Shown here: positions 36,180 to 43,850 of the stretch, in pieces
How positions within the stretch are numbered: position 1 is the first letter of the stretch
Layout: every line of letters begins with the position of its first letter
Source of the DNA: Billgrantia campisalis
GTDB lineage: Bacteria > Pseudomonadota > Gammaproteobacteria > Pseudomonadales > Halomonadaceae
Length of the DNA: 60,326 nt
Direction of reading: 5' to 3'
NCBI RefSeq assembly: GCF_022341425.1
Contig: NZ_JABFUC010000020.1
Span: 1-60,326, forward strand
Program-made: the position numbers and the translations under genes
Notes under the pieces: generated by a model
Database searches by the model: none
Told to the model about the DNA's origin: nothing
The model's input: only the letters and a program-made list of their open reading frames with translations

Positions 36180-36257
36180 ACAAGTGATAGGGGCCAACTG
36201 ACGGCTTTCGATCGAGTCGATAGTCTGACGACGGCCGCGTCCTTTGCTGAGCCGTCG

Positions 36258-36288
36258 AGGCCCCGCGTAGCCACGCCGCGGGGCCTCC
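36258..36288 (-). terminator. GC-rich hairpin close to the ilvE stop
   Basis: 11-bp perfect stem (36258-36268 with 36278-36288) and a nine-base loop, 17 bases beyond the ilvE stop. No U-run, so probably a 3'-end stabilising structure ahead of the true terminator. Confidence 0.45.
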
Positions 36289-36304
36289 AATGTTCCGTTC
36301 GCTC

Positions 36305-37228
36305 TTAGGCCACCGGCGTCAGCCAATCGGCATCCAGGGCCTGCTTGCCGCGCACCAGGTCGAAGTACATCGACTGGATCTGCTCAGTGATGGGGCCACG
36401 CCTGCCGGCACCGATGGAGCGGCCGTCGAGTTCGCGGATCGGCAGCACTTCGGCGGCGGTGCCGGTGAAGAAGGCCTCGTCGGCGATATAGATCTCGTCG
36501 CGGGTGATGAGCTTCTCGCGCAGCTCATAACCCAGGTGCTCGGCCATGCGGAACACGGTGTTGCGGGTGATACCGTTGAGACAGGAGGTGAGCATCGGCG
36601 TGTAGATGACGCCGTTCTTGACCACGAAGAGGTTCTCACCGGAGCCTTCCGCCGCATAGCCCTGGGGATCGAGCAGCAGGGCCTCGTCGTAGCCGCCGCG
36701 CTGCGCCTCGGCCAGCGCCATCATCGAGTTGATGTACTGGCCGTTGGCCTTGGCGCGGGTCACCGAGATGTTGACGTGATGGCGGGTGAAGGAGGAGGTC
36801 TGCACCTTGATGCCCAGGTCGCGCGCCTCGGGCGCCATGTAGGAGGGCCACTCCCAGGCGGCGACGATCACGTGGGTCTTGAGATTGTCGGCACGCAGAC
36901 CCATTCCTTCGCTGCCGAAGAATACCATGGGCCGCAGGTAGGCCTCCTTGAGGCCATTTTCGCGCACCGCCGCACGGCACGCCTCGTTAATGGTCTCGCG
37001 GTCGAAGGGCATGGGCATGCCGAGGATCTTGGCGGAGTCGAACAGCCGGTCGGTATGCTCCCTGAGACGGAAGATCGCCGCTCCCTTATCGGTGGCGTAG
37101 GCGCGCACCCCTTCGAAACAGCCCATGCCATAGTGCAGGGTATGGGTCAGCACATGCACCTGTGCATCGCGCCAGGGAACCAGTTCGCCGTCAAACCAGA
37201 TGAGACCGTCGCGGTCAGCCATCGACAT
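36305..37228 (-). CDS. ilvE: Branched-chain amino acid aminotransferase
   Basis: 307-residue class IV PLP enzyme that transfers amino groups between glutamate and the branched-chain 2-oxo acids, the last step of Val, Leu and Ile synthesis. The PLP lysine is K160 in RAKANGQYINS, and the phosphate-binding and substrate loops (GSGENLF, GITRNTV) are intact. AGGACG lies before the ATG at 37228. Follows glnE, as in Pseudomonas. Confidence 0.96.
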   Translation of the reverse strand: MSMADRDGLIWFDGELVPWRDAQVHVLTHTLHYGMGCFEGVRAYATDKGAAIFRLREHTDRLFDSAKILGMPMPFDRETINEACRAAVRENGLKEAYLRPMVFFGSEGMGLRADNLKTHVIVAAWEWPSYMAPEARDLGIKVQTSSFTRHHVNISVTRAKANGQYINSMMALAEAQRGGYDEALLLDPQGYAAEGSGENLFVVKNGVIYTPMLTSCLNGITRNTVFRMAEHLGYELREKLITRDEIYIADEAFFTGTAAEVLPIRELDGRSIGAGRRGPITEQIQSMYFDLVRGKQALDADWLTPVA

Positions 37229-37299
37229 AGTATTCGTCCTTTGTCGTGAGTCGTGGTGTTCGTCGTGTGTGAAGCGTGTTTGGAAGCCGCGATATCGAA

Positions 37300-37325
37300 G
37301 GCGGCGTGCCGCAGGGCACGCCGCC
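37300..37325 (-). terminator. Intergenic hairpin between glnE and ilvE
   Basis: 11-bp perfect stem GGCGGCGTGCC/GGCACGCCGCC with a four-base loop, 20 bases past the glnE stop. No U-run on the minus strand, so perhaps partial termination or mRNA processing between the two genes. Confidence 0.45.
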
Positions 37326-37345
37326 GTTGAATCCGGGTGGCCGGA

Positions 37346-40333
37346 TCAGGATGCCGGTTCGAGCAGTCGCTGCCAGAGGACGGTGACGGCCTCACGGTGA
37401 TCGCCGACTTCCGACTCTCGACCAACGCTCGGCTCGCGGGTCAGCGAGGCGCGGTGGGCGGCGCTGCGATAGGCCAGATAGGCATCGCGCAGGCGCCGAC
37501 AGTCGCCCCCCGGTAGCCGGCCGGTCGCTTCCAGTGTCTCCAGAATACGAATATTGTCGCTGTAGGCCAATAGATCAGGCGCATCATGGCCCATGGAGAG
37601 CACCGCGAACTGGCATAGAAACTCGATGTCGACCATGCCGCCGGCGTCCTGCTTGAGGTCAAACGCCGCACTTGCGCCCTTGCTGCCCAGATGGTCGCGC
37701 ATCTTGCGACGCATCGCCACCACCTCCTGGCGCAGCGCCTCGACGTCGCGCGGGCGGCCGAGAATCTCCCGGCGCACGGCGTCGAAGCCCTCGGCCAGGC
37801 GCGGATGGCCAGCCACCACCCGGGCCCGCACCAGCGCCTGATGCTCCCAGGTCCAGGCCTGGTGGCGCTGGTAGTCGGCGAAGGCCTCCAGGGAGGTCAC
37901 CAGCAGGCCCGAATTGCCCGAGGGGCGCAGCCGCATATCCACCTCATAGAGGGCCCCCGCCGGAGTCACCGCGGTCAGCAGGTGGATGATGCGCTGGCCC
38001 AGGCGGGTGAAGAAGACCGGCGCATCGAGGGCGCGCGCGCCGTCGGTAGCGGCCTGGGAGTCGGCGTCGTGGATGAACACCAGGTCCAGGTCGGAGCCGT
38101 AGCCCAGCTCGATGCCACCCAGCTTGCCGTAGCCGATGATCAGGAATTCCGGCTCATCGCCGGCACGCTCGCCGTCACGCCCCTGCGGATAGCCATGCTT
38201 GCGCACCAGGTGGCGCCAGGCCATGGCCAGCACCGCCTCCAGCAGGACCTCGGCGATATAGGTCAGGTAGTCGCTGACCTTCATCAGGTGGCGGGTGCCG
38301 GCCACGTCCGAGGCGGCCACCCGGAGCACATGGGCGTGCTTGAACACCCGCAGCGCCTCGAGCTGGGCCTCTTCGTCGTCTTCGGGGATGCGCCCCAGCG
38401 CCTGGCGCAGCTCGTCAGCCAGGCTCGCCTTGTCGGCCGGGGTGTAGAGCGTCTCGGGGGTGAGCAGCTCATCGAGCAGCTGCGGGTGGCGCGCCAGCTG
38501 CTCGGCGATCCAGGGGCTGGCGCCGCACAGGTGCATCAGGTGGCCCAGCGCCTCGGGGTTCTCACGCAGCAGCGCCAGGTAGGCGGTACGCCGCAGCACG
38601 GATTCGATCAGCGGCAGCACCCGCTCCAGCGCGGTATCCGGCGCCTCGCTGCGGGCCACCGCATCGAGCAGCAGCGGCATCAGCGCCTCGAGCCGCTCGA
38701 AGCCGATGCGCTGCATGGCCTGCACCTGGCGTGAGTGGCGCAGCGTGACCAGCCGCCGCCGCGCGGTGTCGGGCTCGGCAAAGCCCGCCTCCTCGAGCAG
38801 CACGCTGGCCTCCTGCTCGTCGAGCTCGCCGCACCACAGCGCGCGCCACTCGTCCAGCGACCCTCCCGCCTCTTCGGGCGACTCGTCGGCCTCCTCGACC
38901 TCCCCCTCCGGGTCGGCGATCACCGCGTCGAAGTGCTGCCGCACCCGCTCGCGGACCTCTTCGAGCCGCGCCATGACCGCCGGCCAGTCGGCCATCTCCA
39001 GCGCCAGGGCCACCCGCTCACGGTCATGGTCGTCGCCGGGCAGGCTCTGGGTCTGGCGGTCCTCCAGCGCCTGCAGGGCGTGCTCCAGGTCGCGCAGGAA
39101 GACGTAGTCGGGGAGCAGCTCCTCGACCACCTCCCGAGGCAGCAGCCCCAGGTCGGGCAGCCGCTCCATCGCCGTCTTGAGCGAGGTGACCTGCAGCTCG
39201 GTGTCGCGCCCGCCGCGGATCAGCTGGAAGGCCTGGACCACGAACTCCACCTCGCGGATGCCGCCCGGCCCCAGCTTGATGTTGGCCTGCATGCCGCGGC
39301 GCTTGACCTCGCGGTTGATCAGCGCCTTCATCTCGCGCAGCGACTCGATGGCGCCGAAGTCCAGGTACTTGCGATAGACGAAGGGGCGCAGGTTGGCGAG
39401 CAGCTCATCCCCCGCCTCCCGGTCGCCGGCCACCGGCCGGGCCTTGAGCATGGCGTAGCGCTCCCATTCGCGACCCTGATCCTGGTAGTAGCCGGCCAGC
39501 GAGGCGAAGCTGCCCACCAGCGGGCCGCCGTCGCCCAGCGGACGCAGCCGCATATCGACCCGAAAGGCGAAGCCATCGGCGGTGACCGCGTCAAGCGCGG
39601 TAATCAGCCGCTGGCCCAGCTTGGTGAAGTATTCCTGGTGCGTGAGCGGCTTGCGCCCGCCCTGGGTCTCGCCCTTCTCGGGAAAGGCGAAGATCAGGTC
39701 GATATCCGAGGAGAGATTGAGCTCGCCGGCGCCCAGCTTGCCCATGCCCAGCACCACCAGGCGCTGCTCGCTGCCGTCGCCGCGCGGCGCGGGCCGCCCC
39801 CAGCGCGGCGCGAGGTGCGCCTCCAGCCAGCCGAGCGCCGCCTCCAGGCAGGTCTCGGCCAGCCGCGACACCGCCGCGGCAGTCGCCCACATGTCGGTGC
39901 CGGGCGGACGCGTCAGGTCGCGCCAGACGATGCCCAGCATGCGAGCCCGCCGAAAGCGGCGAATGGCGGAATGCAGGGCGGCCTCGTCCTCGGCCGCCTC
40001 CAGGCGCTCCTCCAGCCAGTCGCTCAGAGTAGCGGGCTCCGGGGCCTCGTCCAGCTCGCCGCTGGCATCCAGGTGCAGCAGCCAGTCGGGGTGGCGAACC
40101 AGGGTCTCAACTGCGAAGTCGGAGATCGCCAGCACCCGGGCCAGCTCCCCACGCCGGGAGTCGGCGAGCGCCTGCCAGCTCTCCGAGGGCGGCTCCTGGC
40201 CGGTCATCTCGGCGACGTTGTCGGCCTGCACCAGGCTGTCGTGGAGGCGCTGCCAGGCCTGGGCCAGGGGCCCCCTGAGTACCGCGGGGATGTCGCCGGT
40301 GGGCAGAAAGTCATCGCTAGGGACCATGGGCAT
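37346..40333 (-). CDS. glnE: Glutamine synthetase adenylyltransferase/deadenylylase
   Basis: Bifunctional enzyme that adds AMP to and removes AMP from glutamine synthetase in response to PII and glutamine. 995 residues in two similar halves, each with a nucleotidyltransferase motif: LSSDIDLIF in the N-terminal deadenylylating half and YGSDLDLVF in the C-terminal adenylylating half. The start at 40333 (MPMVPSDDF) is chosen; 40327 is possible. A MITE-like repeat lies just upstream. Confidence 0.96.
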   Translation of the reverse strand: MPMVPSDDFLPTGDIPAVLRGPLAQAWQRLHDSLVQADNVAEMTGQEPPSESWQALADSRRGELARVLAISDFAVETLVRHPDWLLHLDASGELDEAPEPATLSDWLEERLEAAEDEAALHSAIRRFRRARMLGIVWRDLTRPPGTDMWATAAAVSRLAETCLEAALGWLEAHLAPRWGRPAPRGDGSEQRLVVLGMGKLGAGELNLSSDIDLIFAFPEKGETQGGRKPLTHQEYFTKLGQRLITALDAVTADGFAFRVDMRLRPLGDGGPLVGSFASLAGYYQDQGREWERYAMLKARPVAGDREAGDELLANLRPFVYRKYLDFGAIESLREMKALINREVKRRGMQANIKLGPGGIREVEFVVQAFQLIRGGRDTELQVTSLKTAMERLPDLGLLPREVVEELLPDYVFLRDLEHALQALEDRQTQSLPGDDHDRERVALALEMADWPAVMARLEEVRERVRQHFDAVIADPEGEVEEADESPEEAGGSLDEWRALWCGELDEQEASVLLEEAGFAEPDTARRRLVTLRHSRQVQAMQRIGFERLEALMPLLLDAVARSEAPDTALERVLPLIESVLRRTAYLALLRENPEALGHLMHLCGASPWIAEQLARHPQLLDELLTPETLYTPADKASLADELRQALGRIPEDDEEAQLEALRVFKHAHVLRVAASDVAGTRHLMKVSDYLTYIAEVLLEAVLAMAWRHLVRKHGYPQGRDGERAGDEPEFLIIGYGKLGGIELGYGSDLDLVFIHDADSQAATDGARALDAPVFFTRLGQRIIHLLTAVTPAGALYEVDMRLRPSGNSGLLVTSLEAFADYQRHQAWTWEHQALVRARVVAGHPRLAEGFDAVRREILGRPRDVEALRQEVVAMRRKMRDHLGSKGASAAFDLKQDAGGMVDIEFLCQFAVLSMGHDAPDLLAYSDNIRILETLEATGRLPGGDCRRLRDAYLAYRSAAHRASLTREPSVGRESEVGDHREAVTVLWQRLLEPAS

Positions 40334-40416
40334 CTCGTCTTTTCGCCGCTCGAATGCCCCCAGCATAGCGAAGCCGGGGCGCCTGCGGCACCCCGCAGCC
40401 GATTCCCGCCCTTTAG

Positions 40417-40558
40417 GGAAGCGCTGAACAAATCACCGAGCGAGATGAAGCGCAAGGCGCACGGAGCACAGGAACCGGAGCCTATGGGGTATAGGTGAGG
40501 ATTCCGCGCACCGCGCAACGCAGCGATTCGCTCGTGTAGGCTTTTGTGCAGTGTTTCC
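40417..40558. mobile_element. MITE-like element with imperfect terminal inverted repeats
   Basis: About 142 bases bounded by GGAAGCGCTGAACAAA (40417-40432) and TTTTGTGCAGTGTTTCC (40542-40558), which pair with 13 of 16 matches. Internal inverted pieces include CGAGCGA/TCGCTCG (near 40437 and 40527). It has no coding capacity, lies between glnE and dgkA, and ends one base before the dgkA stop. Calling it a MITE is inference; a second copy is not present in the window. Confidence 0.55.
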
Positions 40559-40559
40559 T

Positions 40560-40931
40560 TCAGCCGAGGAGCTTCTGGCCCGCCAGCAGGCCCCAGGTCA
40601 GCCCGGCCAGCACCAGCGTCAGCATCACCGCCGCGGAGCTGATGTCCTTGGCCCGCCCGGAGAGCTCGTGGTGCTCGGTGCCGATCCGGTCCACCACGTT
40701 CTCGATGGCGCTGTTGAGCAGCTCCACGATCAGTACCAGCAGGGCGCTGCCGACCAGCAGGATCCACTCCACCGGCCCCTCGCCGATCCACCAGGCCAGC
40801 GGCAACAGGGGCACGCAGAGCGCGAGCTCCTGACGAAAGGCCGACTCATGACGAAAGGCGGCCCGCAGCCCCTGGAGGGAGTAGCCGGTGGAGTGGACCA
40901 GGTGCCGCCACCCCGTGTGTCCATGCTTCAT
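40560..40931 (-). CDS. dgkA: Diacylglycerol kinase
   Basis: 123-residue inner-membrane kinase that phosphorylates diacylglycerol released by membrane-derived oligosaccharide synthesis. Three helices, with the catalytic core segments ELLNSAIENVVDR and ELSGRAKDISSAAV intact. The stop codon abuts the MITE-like element. About 55 bases downstream of dacB on the same strand. Confidence 0.95.
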   Translation of the reverse strand: MKHGHTGWRHLVHSTGYSLQGLRAAFRHESAFRQELALCVPLLPLAWWIGEGPVEWILLVGSALLVLIVELLNSAIENVVDRIGTEHHELSGRAKDISSAAVMLTLVLAGLTWGLLAGQKLLG

Positions 40932-40987
40932 ATCGCCGCTTCCCTGTTGCCGAAATCGTCTTGTGCTGCGAATGCGTGGCCGAGCCG

Positions 40988-42415
40988 TCAGTGGGCGTCG
41001 ATCATGCGGGTGAGGTCCTCGGCCAGAGGGTCGAGGACCTGGGCCCAGTTGAGCCAGGGCGTATTGGCGGTACCGTTGACCATCACGCTGAACACCCCCC
41101 AGCGCCCGCTGCGGGTACGAAAGTAGCCGCTCACGGCGCGCACCGCCACCGGCTGGTTGAGGGTCCCGGTCTTGAGCATTACGTGATGCTGGAAGGTCGG
41201 CGACCCGCGTCGGATGAAACGCATCACCCCGTTGCCTGGCGACTGGAAGCTGGCCACGAAGCTCGGAAACAGGGCGGGGCGATGGAACATGCTGGCCAAC
41301 AGGGCGTTGGCCCCGCTGGCCGAGAGCCGATTCTCCGGGGTCAGGCCGCTGCCGCTGAGCAGACTGAGCGGCCCGTGGTCGGGGATGCCGGCCACGAAGT
41401 GTTCGATGGCCGCCGCGCCCTGCTCCAGGTCGGCCCGCGGCGTCTCCACCAGGTTGAGCGCCAGCACATCGGCCATGAAGTTGTTGGAGTAGTTCATGGT
41501 GCGCAGCAGCAGCTCCTGCAGCGGCTTGCCGTCCACCGCCGCCAGGGTGCGCGCCCCGGCGGGGGGCGGCTCGATGCTCACCGCGTAGCTCTCGCCCACC
41601 CGGATGCCGCTCTGTTCGAGCATCGCCTTCAGAGTGCGGGCGGTCTGGCGGGCCGGGTCACTGCTGGCGCGATAGACCTCCCGGGGCACGGCGTTGAGCG
41701 AGATCTGGCCACGCACCACCATGACGTCCTTGCCGTCGCGGGTGATCCGCTCGGCATTCAGCTCGGTGCCACTGTTGGGCGGCCGGGTCTCGACCCGATT
41801 GTCGATCTCGACGATGGCAACCTGGCTGTCGCAGCTGGTGATGCTCGCCGGCGACCCGGCGGCGGCGCCGGGCGCCACGCTGACGCACCAGCTGCCGAAG
41901 TTGACGCCCGCCGAGGAGAGCAGCGCGCTGTAGGCATTGGCCACCCGGGTCTGCGCCTGGCAGCGGTCGGTGGTGATGCACGCCACCGGCCCATAGCGCC
42001 ACTGGCTGACCACCAGCCGGCCATCCACCTCGCGCACCCCGCGCTGGTGCAGCCGCTGCGCCAGGCGCCACAGCTCCTCGGTGGTCAGCGCCGGGTCGCC
42101 GCCGCCGTCCAGCAGCAGGTCGCCGCGCAGGACGCCGTCCTCGAGCTCGGCATCGCTGACCAGCCGGGTGGTGAAGCGGTGCTGGGGCCCCCAGCGGTCC
42201 AGGGCCGCCGCCGCCACATAGGCCTTGGAGACCGAGGCCGGCGACAGCTGCCGGTCGGGCTCGATGGCGCCTAGCACCTCATGACTATCCAGCAGTCGCG
42301 CCTCGGCACCGACCAGAAAGCCTCGCTCGGTCAGGCGAGCCAGCTCCGTAAACCCCGACGCCATGGCCGTCATCGGCAGTAGCAGCGCACACAGCACAGC
42401 GAATCGACGCAACAT
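40988..42415 (-). CDS. dacB: D-alanyl-D-alanine carboxypeptidase/endopeptidase (PBP4)
   Basis: 475-residue periplasmic class C penicillin-binding protein that trims or cuts peptidoglycan crosslinks. The signal peptide ends near MASG (residue 20). Active-site motifs are S61-V-S-K64, SGSGL in the second motif region and KTGT near 416. The long insertion between the first and second motifs is typical of PBP4. Confidence 0.94.
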   Translation of the reverse strand: MLRRFAVLCALLLPMTAMASGFTELARLTERGFLVGAEARLLDSHEVLGAIEPDRQLSPASVSKAYVAAAALDRWGPQHRFTTRLVSDAELEDGVLRGDLLLDGGGDPALTTEELWRLAQRLHQRGVREVDGRLVVSQWRYGPVACITTDRCQAQTRVANAYSALLSSAGVNFGSWCVSVAPGAAAGSPASITSCDSQVAIVEIDNRVETRPPNSGTELNAERITRDGKDVMVVRGQISLNAVPREVYRASSDPARQTARTLKAMLEQSGIRVGESYAVSIEPPPAGARTLAAVDGKPLQELLLRTMNYSNNFMADVLALNLVETPRADLEQGAAAIEHFVAGIPDHGPLSLLSGSGLTPENRLSASGANALLASMFHRPALFPSFVASFQSPGNGVMRFIRRGSPTFQHHVMLKTGTLNQPVAVRAVSGYFRTRSGRWGVFSVMVNGTANTPWLNWAQVLDPLAEDLTRMIDAH

Positions 42416-42469
42416 CTTGTCTCCACTTAGCAGTCATCGACGCCGGGGCGCCTATGAGGCCGCACCGGT

Positions 42470-42799
42470 TCAGTGTGCGGCAAAACGGGAAAACACCTGA
42501 ATCACCACCACCCCGCCAATGATCATTGCCATGCCCAGCAGTGCCGGCAGGTCGGGACGCTGTCCATACACCACCAGGCCCACCAGGGCGACCAGCACGA
42601 TCCCGAGCCCCGCCCAGATGGCGTAGGCAATACCCACCGGGATGCTGCGCAGCACCAGCGACAGCAGATAGAAGGCCAGCACATAGCCGACCGCCACGGT
42701 GACGCTGGGCCACAGCCGGGTGAAGCCATCCGAGGCCTTCAGGGCGCTGGTGGCGACCACCTCGGCCACAATGGCCAGGGCCAGATAGACAAAGGCCAT
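42470..42799 (-). CDS. Small multidrug resistance (SMR) family transporter
   Basis: 109 residues, four helices, with the essential glutamate E13 in AEVVATSALK (E14 in EmrE) and the GIAYAIWAGLG segment. Dimeric proton-coupled exporter of cationic compounds or guanidinium-like metabolites; EmrE/QacE-like by sequence. ATG 42799 has GAGGAG; the longer frame to 42829 does not add conserved sequence. Confidence 0.92.
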   Translation of the reverse strand: MAFVYLALAIVAEVVATSALKASDGFTRLWPSVTVAVGYVLAFYLLSLVLRSIPVGIAYAIWAGLGIVLVALVGLVVYGQRPDLPALLGMAMIIGGVVVIQVFSRFAAH

Positions 42800-42864
42800 G
42801 AGCAACTCCTCAAGGGGGGGGGTGAACAAGGCTTTTAGACAGCGCCTATGGGAATCCCGCCATT

Positions 42865-43569
42865 CTAGCCATCCGCAGCCCCGGCGTCAGGCTGGGGTAC
42901 CAGAGAGGGCGAATGGGGCAACGCAGCCACCAGCCGCCATAGGGACTGACCGCTAGCATGATACTTTTGTTCGAATGGCGTGAGGCAGGGGTCCGGAAGG
43001 TGGGGGGCCAACTCGGCCTGTTCGCCCGTCGCCCGCTCCACCGCCAGGGCGAACTCCTCCACATAGAGCCGCCAGTTGGAACGCAGCTCGAGCCGCCCCC
43101 CCAGCGCCAGCAGCGCCGGAAACACCGGATGGCCATGCCAGCGCATCTTGAGGTGCGCCGCCTTGGGGTAGGGGTTGGGATAGAGCAGGTAGTGGCGCTG
43201 CGGTCGCCAGTCGGCCGCCAGTGCCAGGCGCCAGAAGTCCACCAGGTCGGCGCGCACCAGCAGGGCATTGGCCGGCAGCGGGCCGTGATCGCGAGCGAGA
43301 CGATCGGCGCTGCGATCCACGCCGATGACGGCATGCTCGGGGAAGCGCTCGGCCAGGCGCCGGGTGGATACCCCCACCCCGCAGCCGGCATCCAGAATCA
43401 GCGGCGCGCCGCGCCGGCCGAGCCAGGCGTCGGCCTGGGCAAAGGCGTCGCGGGTGTGCGCGGCCAGCGGCTTGCGCAGCGGGTGGGCCAGGGCACGTTC
43501 GACGCGCCGGATCAGGTCGTCATGAGGGCCTGACTGATTGGTGGTGACGGTGCGGGAGGAAGCGTGCAT
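42865..43569 (-). CDS. TrmB-like SAM-dependent methyltransferase
   Basis: 234 residues with a class I methyltransferase core: motif I LDAGCGVGVSTRRLAERFP near 58-76 and the TrmB-type segment YPNPYPKAAHLKMRW. TrmB methylates G46 of tRNA at N7. Here the canonical PDPWPKxRHxKRR is changed to PNPYPKAAHLKMR and the C-terminus differs, so it is likely a divergent paralogue with its own substrate; a second, canonical trmB is expected elsewhere. A TAGAAT -10 candidate lies about 35 bases upstream. Confidence 0.78.
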   Translation of the reverse strand: MHASSRTVTTNQSGPHDDLIRRVERALAHPLRKPLAAHTRDAFAQADAWLGRRGAPLILDAGCGVGVSTRRLAERFPEHAVIGVDRSADRLARDHGPLPANALLVRADLVDFWRLALAADWRPQRHYLLYPNPYPKAAHLKMRWHGHPVFPALLALGGRLELRSNWRLYVEEFALAVERATGEQAELAPHLPDPCLTPFEQKYHASGQSLWRLVAALPHSPSLVPQPDAGAADG

Positions 43570-43623
43570 GGACGGTCGCTGTGCCAGGCTGCGGGGCCAT
43601 GCATTCTACCAGCCGCGCGGCAC

Positions 43624-43655
43624 AAAAAAATGGCGCACCCTCGGAAGAATGCGCC
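43624..43655 (-). terminator. Rho-independent terminator of the short transcript
   Basis: Minus-strand GGCGCA and TGCGCC arms enclose a 12-base loop that can pair further; one base later come seven T residues. No minus-strand coding gene lies immediately upstream of it, which is what points to a short RNA. Confidence 0.75.
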
Positions 43656-43684
43656 CAGATACCCACTCGTATGACTCAAACAGC
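43624..43684 (-). ncRNA. Candidate small RNA or transcription attenuator
   Basis: A strong minus-strand promoter (TTGAAA 43719-43714, 17 bases, TATGAT 43696-43691) predicts a start near 43684. Only about 30 bases later a stem GGCGCA/TGCGCC with an inner CUU/AGG extension is followed by seven T residues. The result is a transcript of about 60 bases ending upstream of the TrmB-like gene (start 43569). It is either a small RNA or a leader that attenuates that gene. I do not recognise the RNA family. Confidence 0.45.
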
Positions 43685-43690
43685 CCCGTC

Positions 43691-43719
43691 ATCATAGACC
43701 GGGCACCGGCAGTTTTCAA
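43691..43719 (-). promoter_or_regulatory. Near-consensus sigma-70 promoter of the short transcript
   Basis: Minus-strand TTGAAA (43719-43714) and TATGAT (43696-43691) with the ideal 17-base spacer. Diverges from the fabY promoter on the plus strand. Confidence 0.6.
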
Positions 43720-43763
43720 ACGTTTGTTTCAGCGCCGGCCACAAAGGCCCAGCGGGGCGCCCC

Positions 43764-43793
43764 ATGACGGGGTCGCGAGGCGGGTGCTATGAT
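43764..43793 (+). promoter_or_regulatory. Sigma-70 promoter of fabY
   Basis: ATGACG (43764-43769), 18 bases, TATGAT (43788-43793), about 58 bases before the TTG start codon. Confidence 0.55.
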
Positions 43794-43850
43794 CGGCCCT
43801 CTCATATTAATAACCCTGACTCGCATCAACAGCACAGTGAGGAAAGCGGC

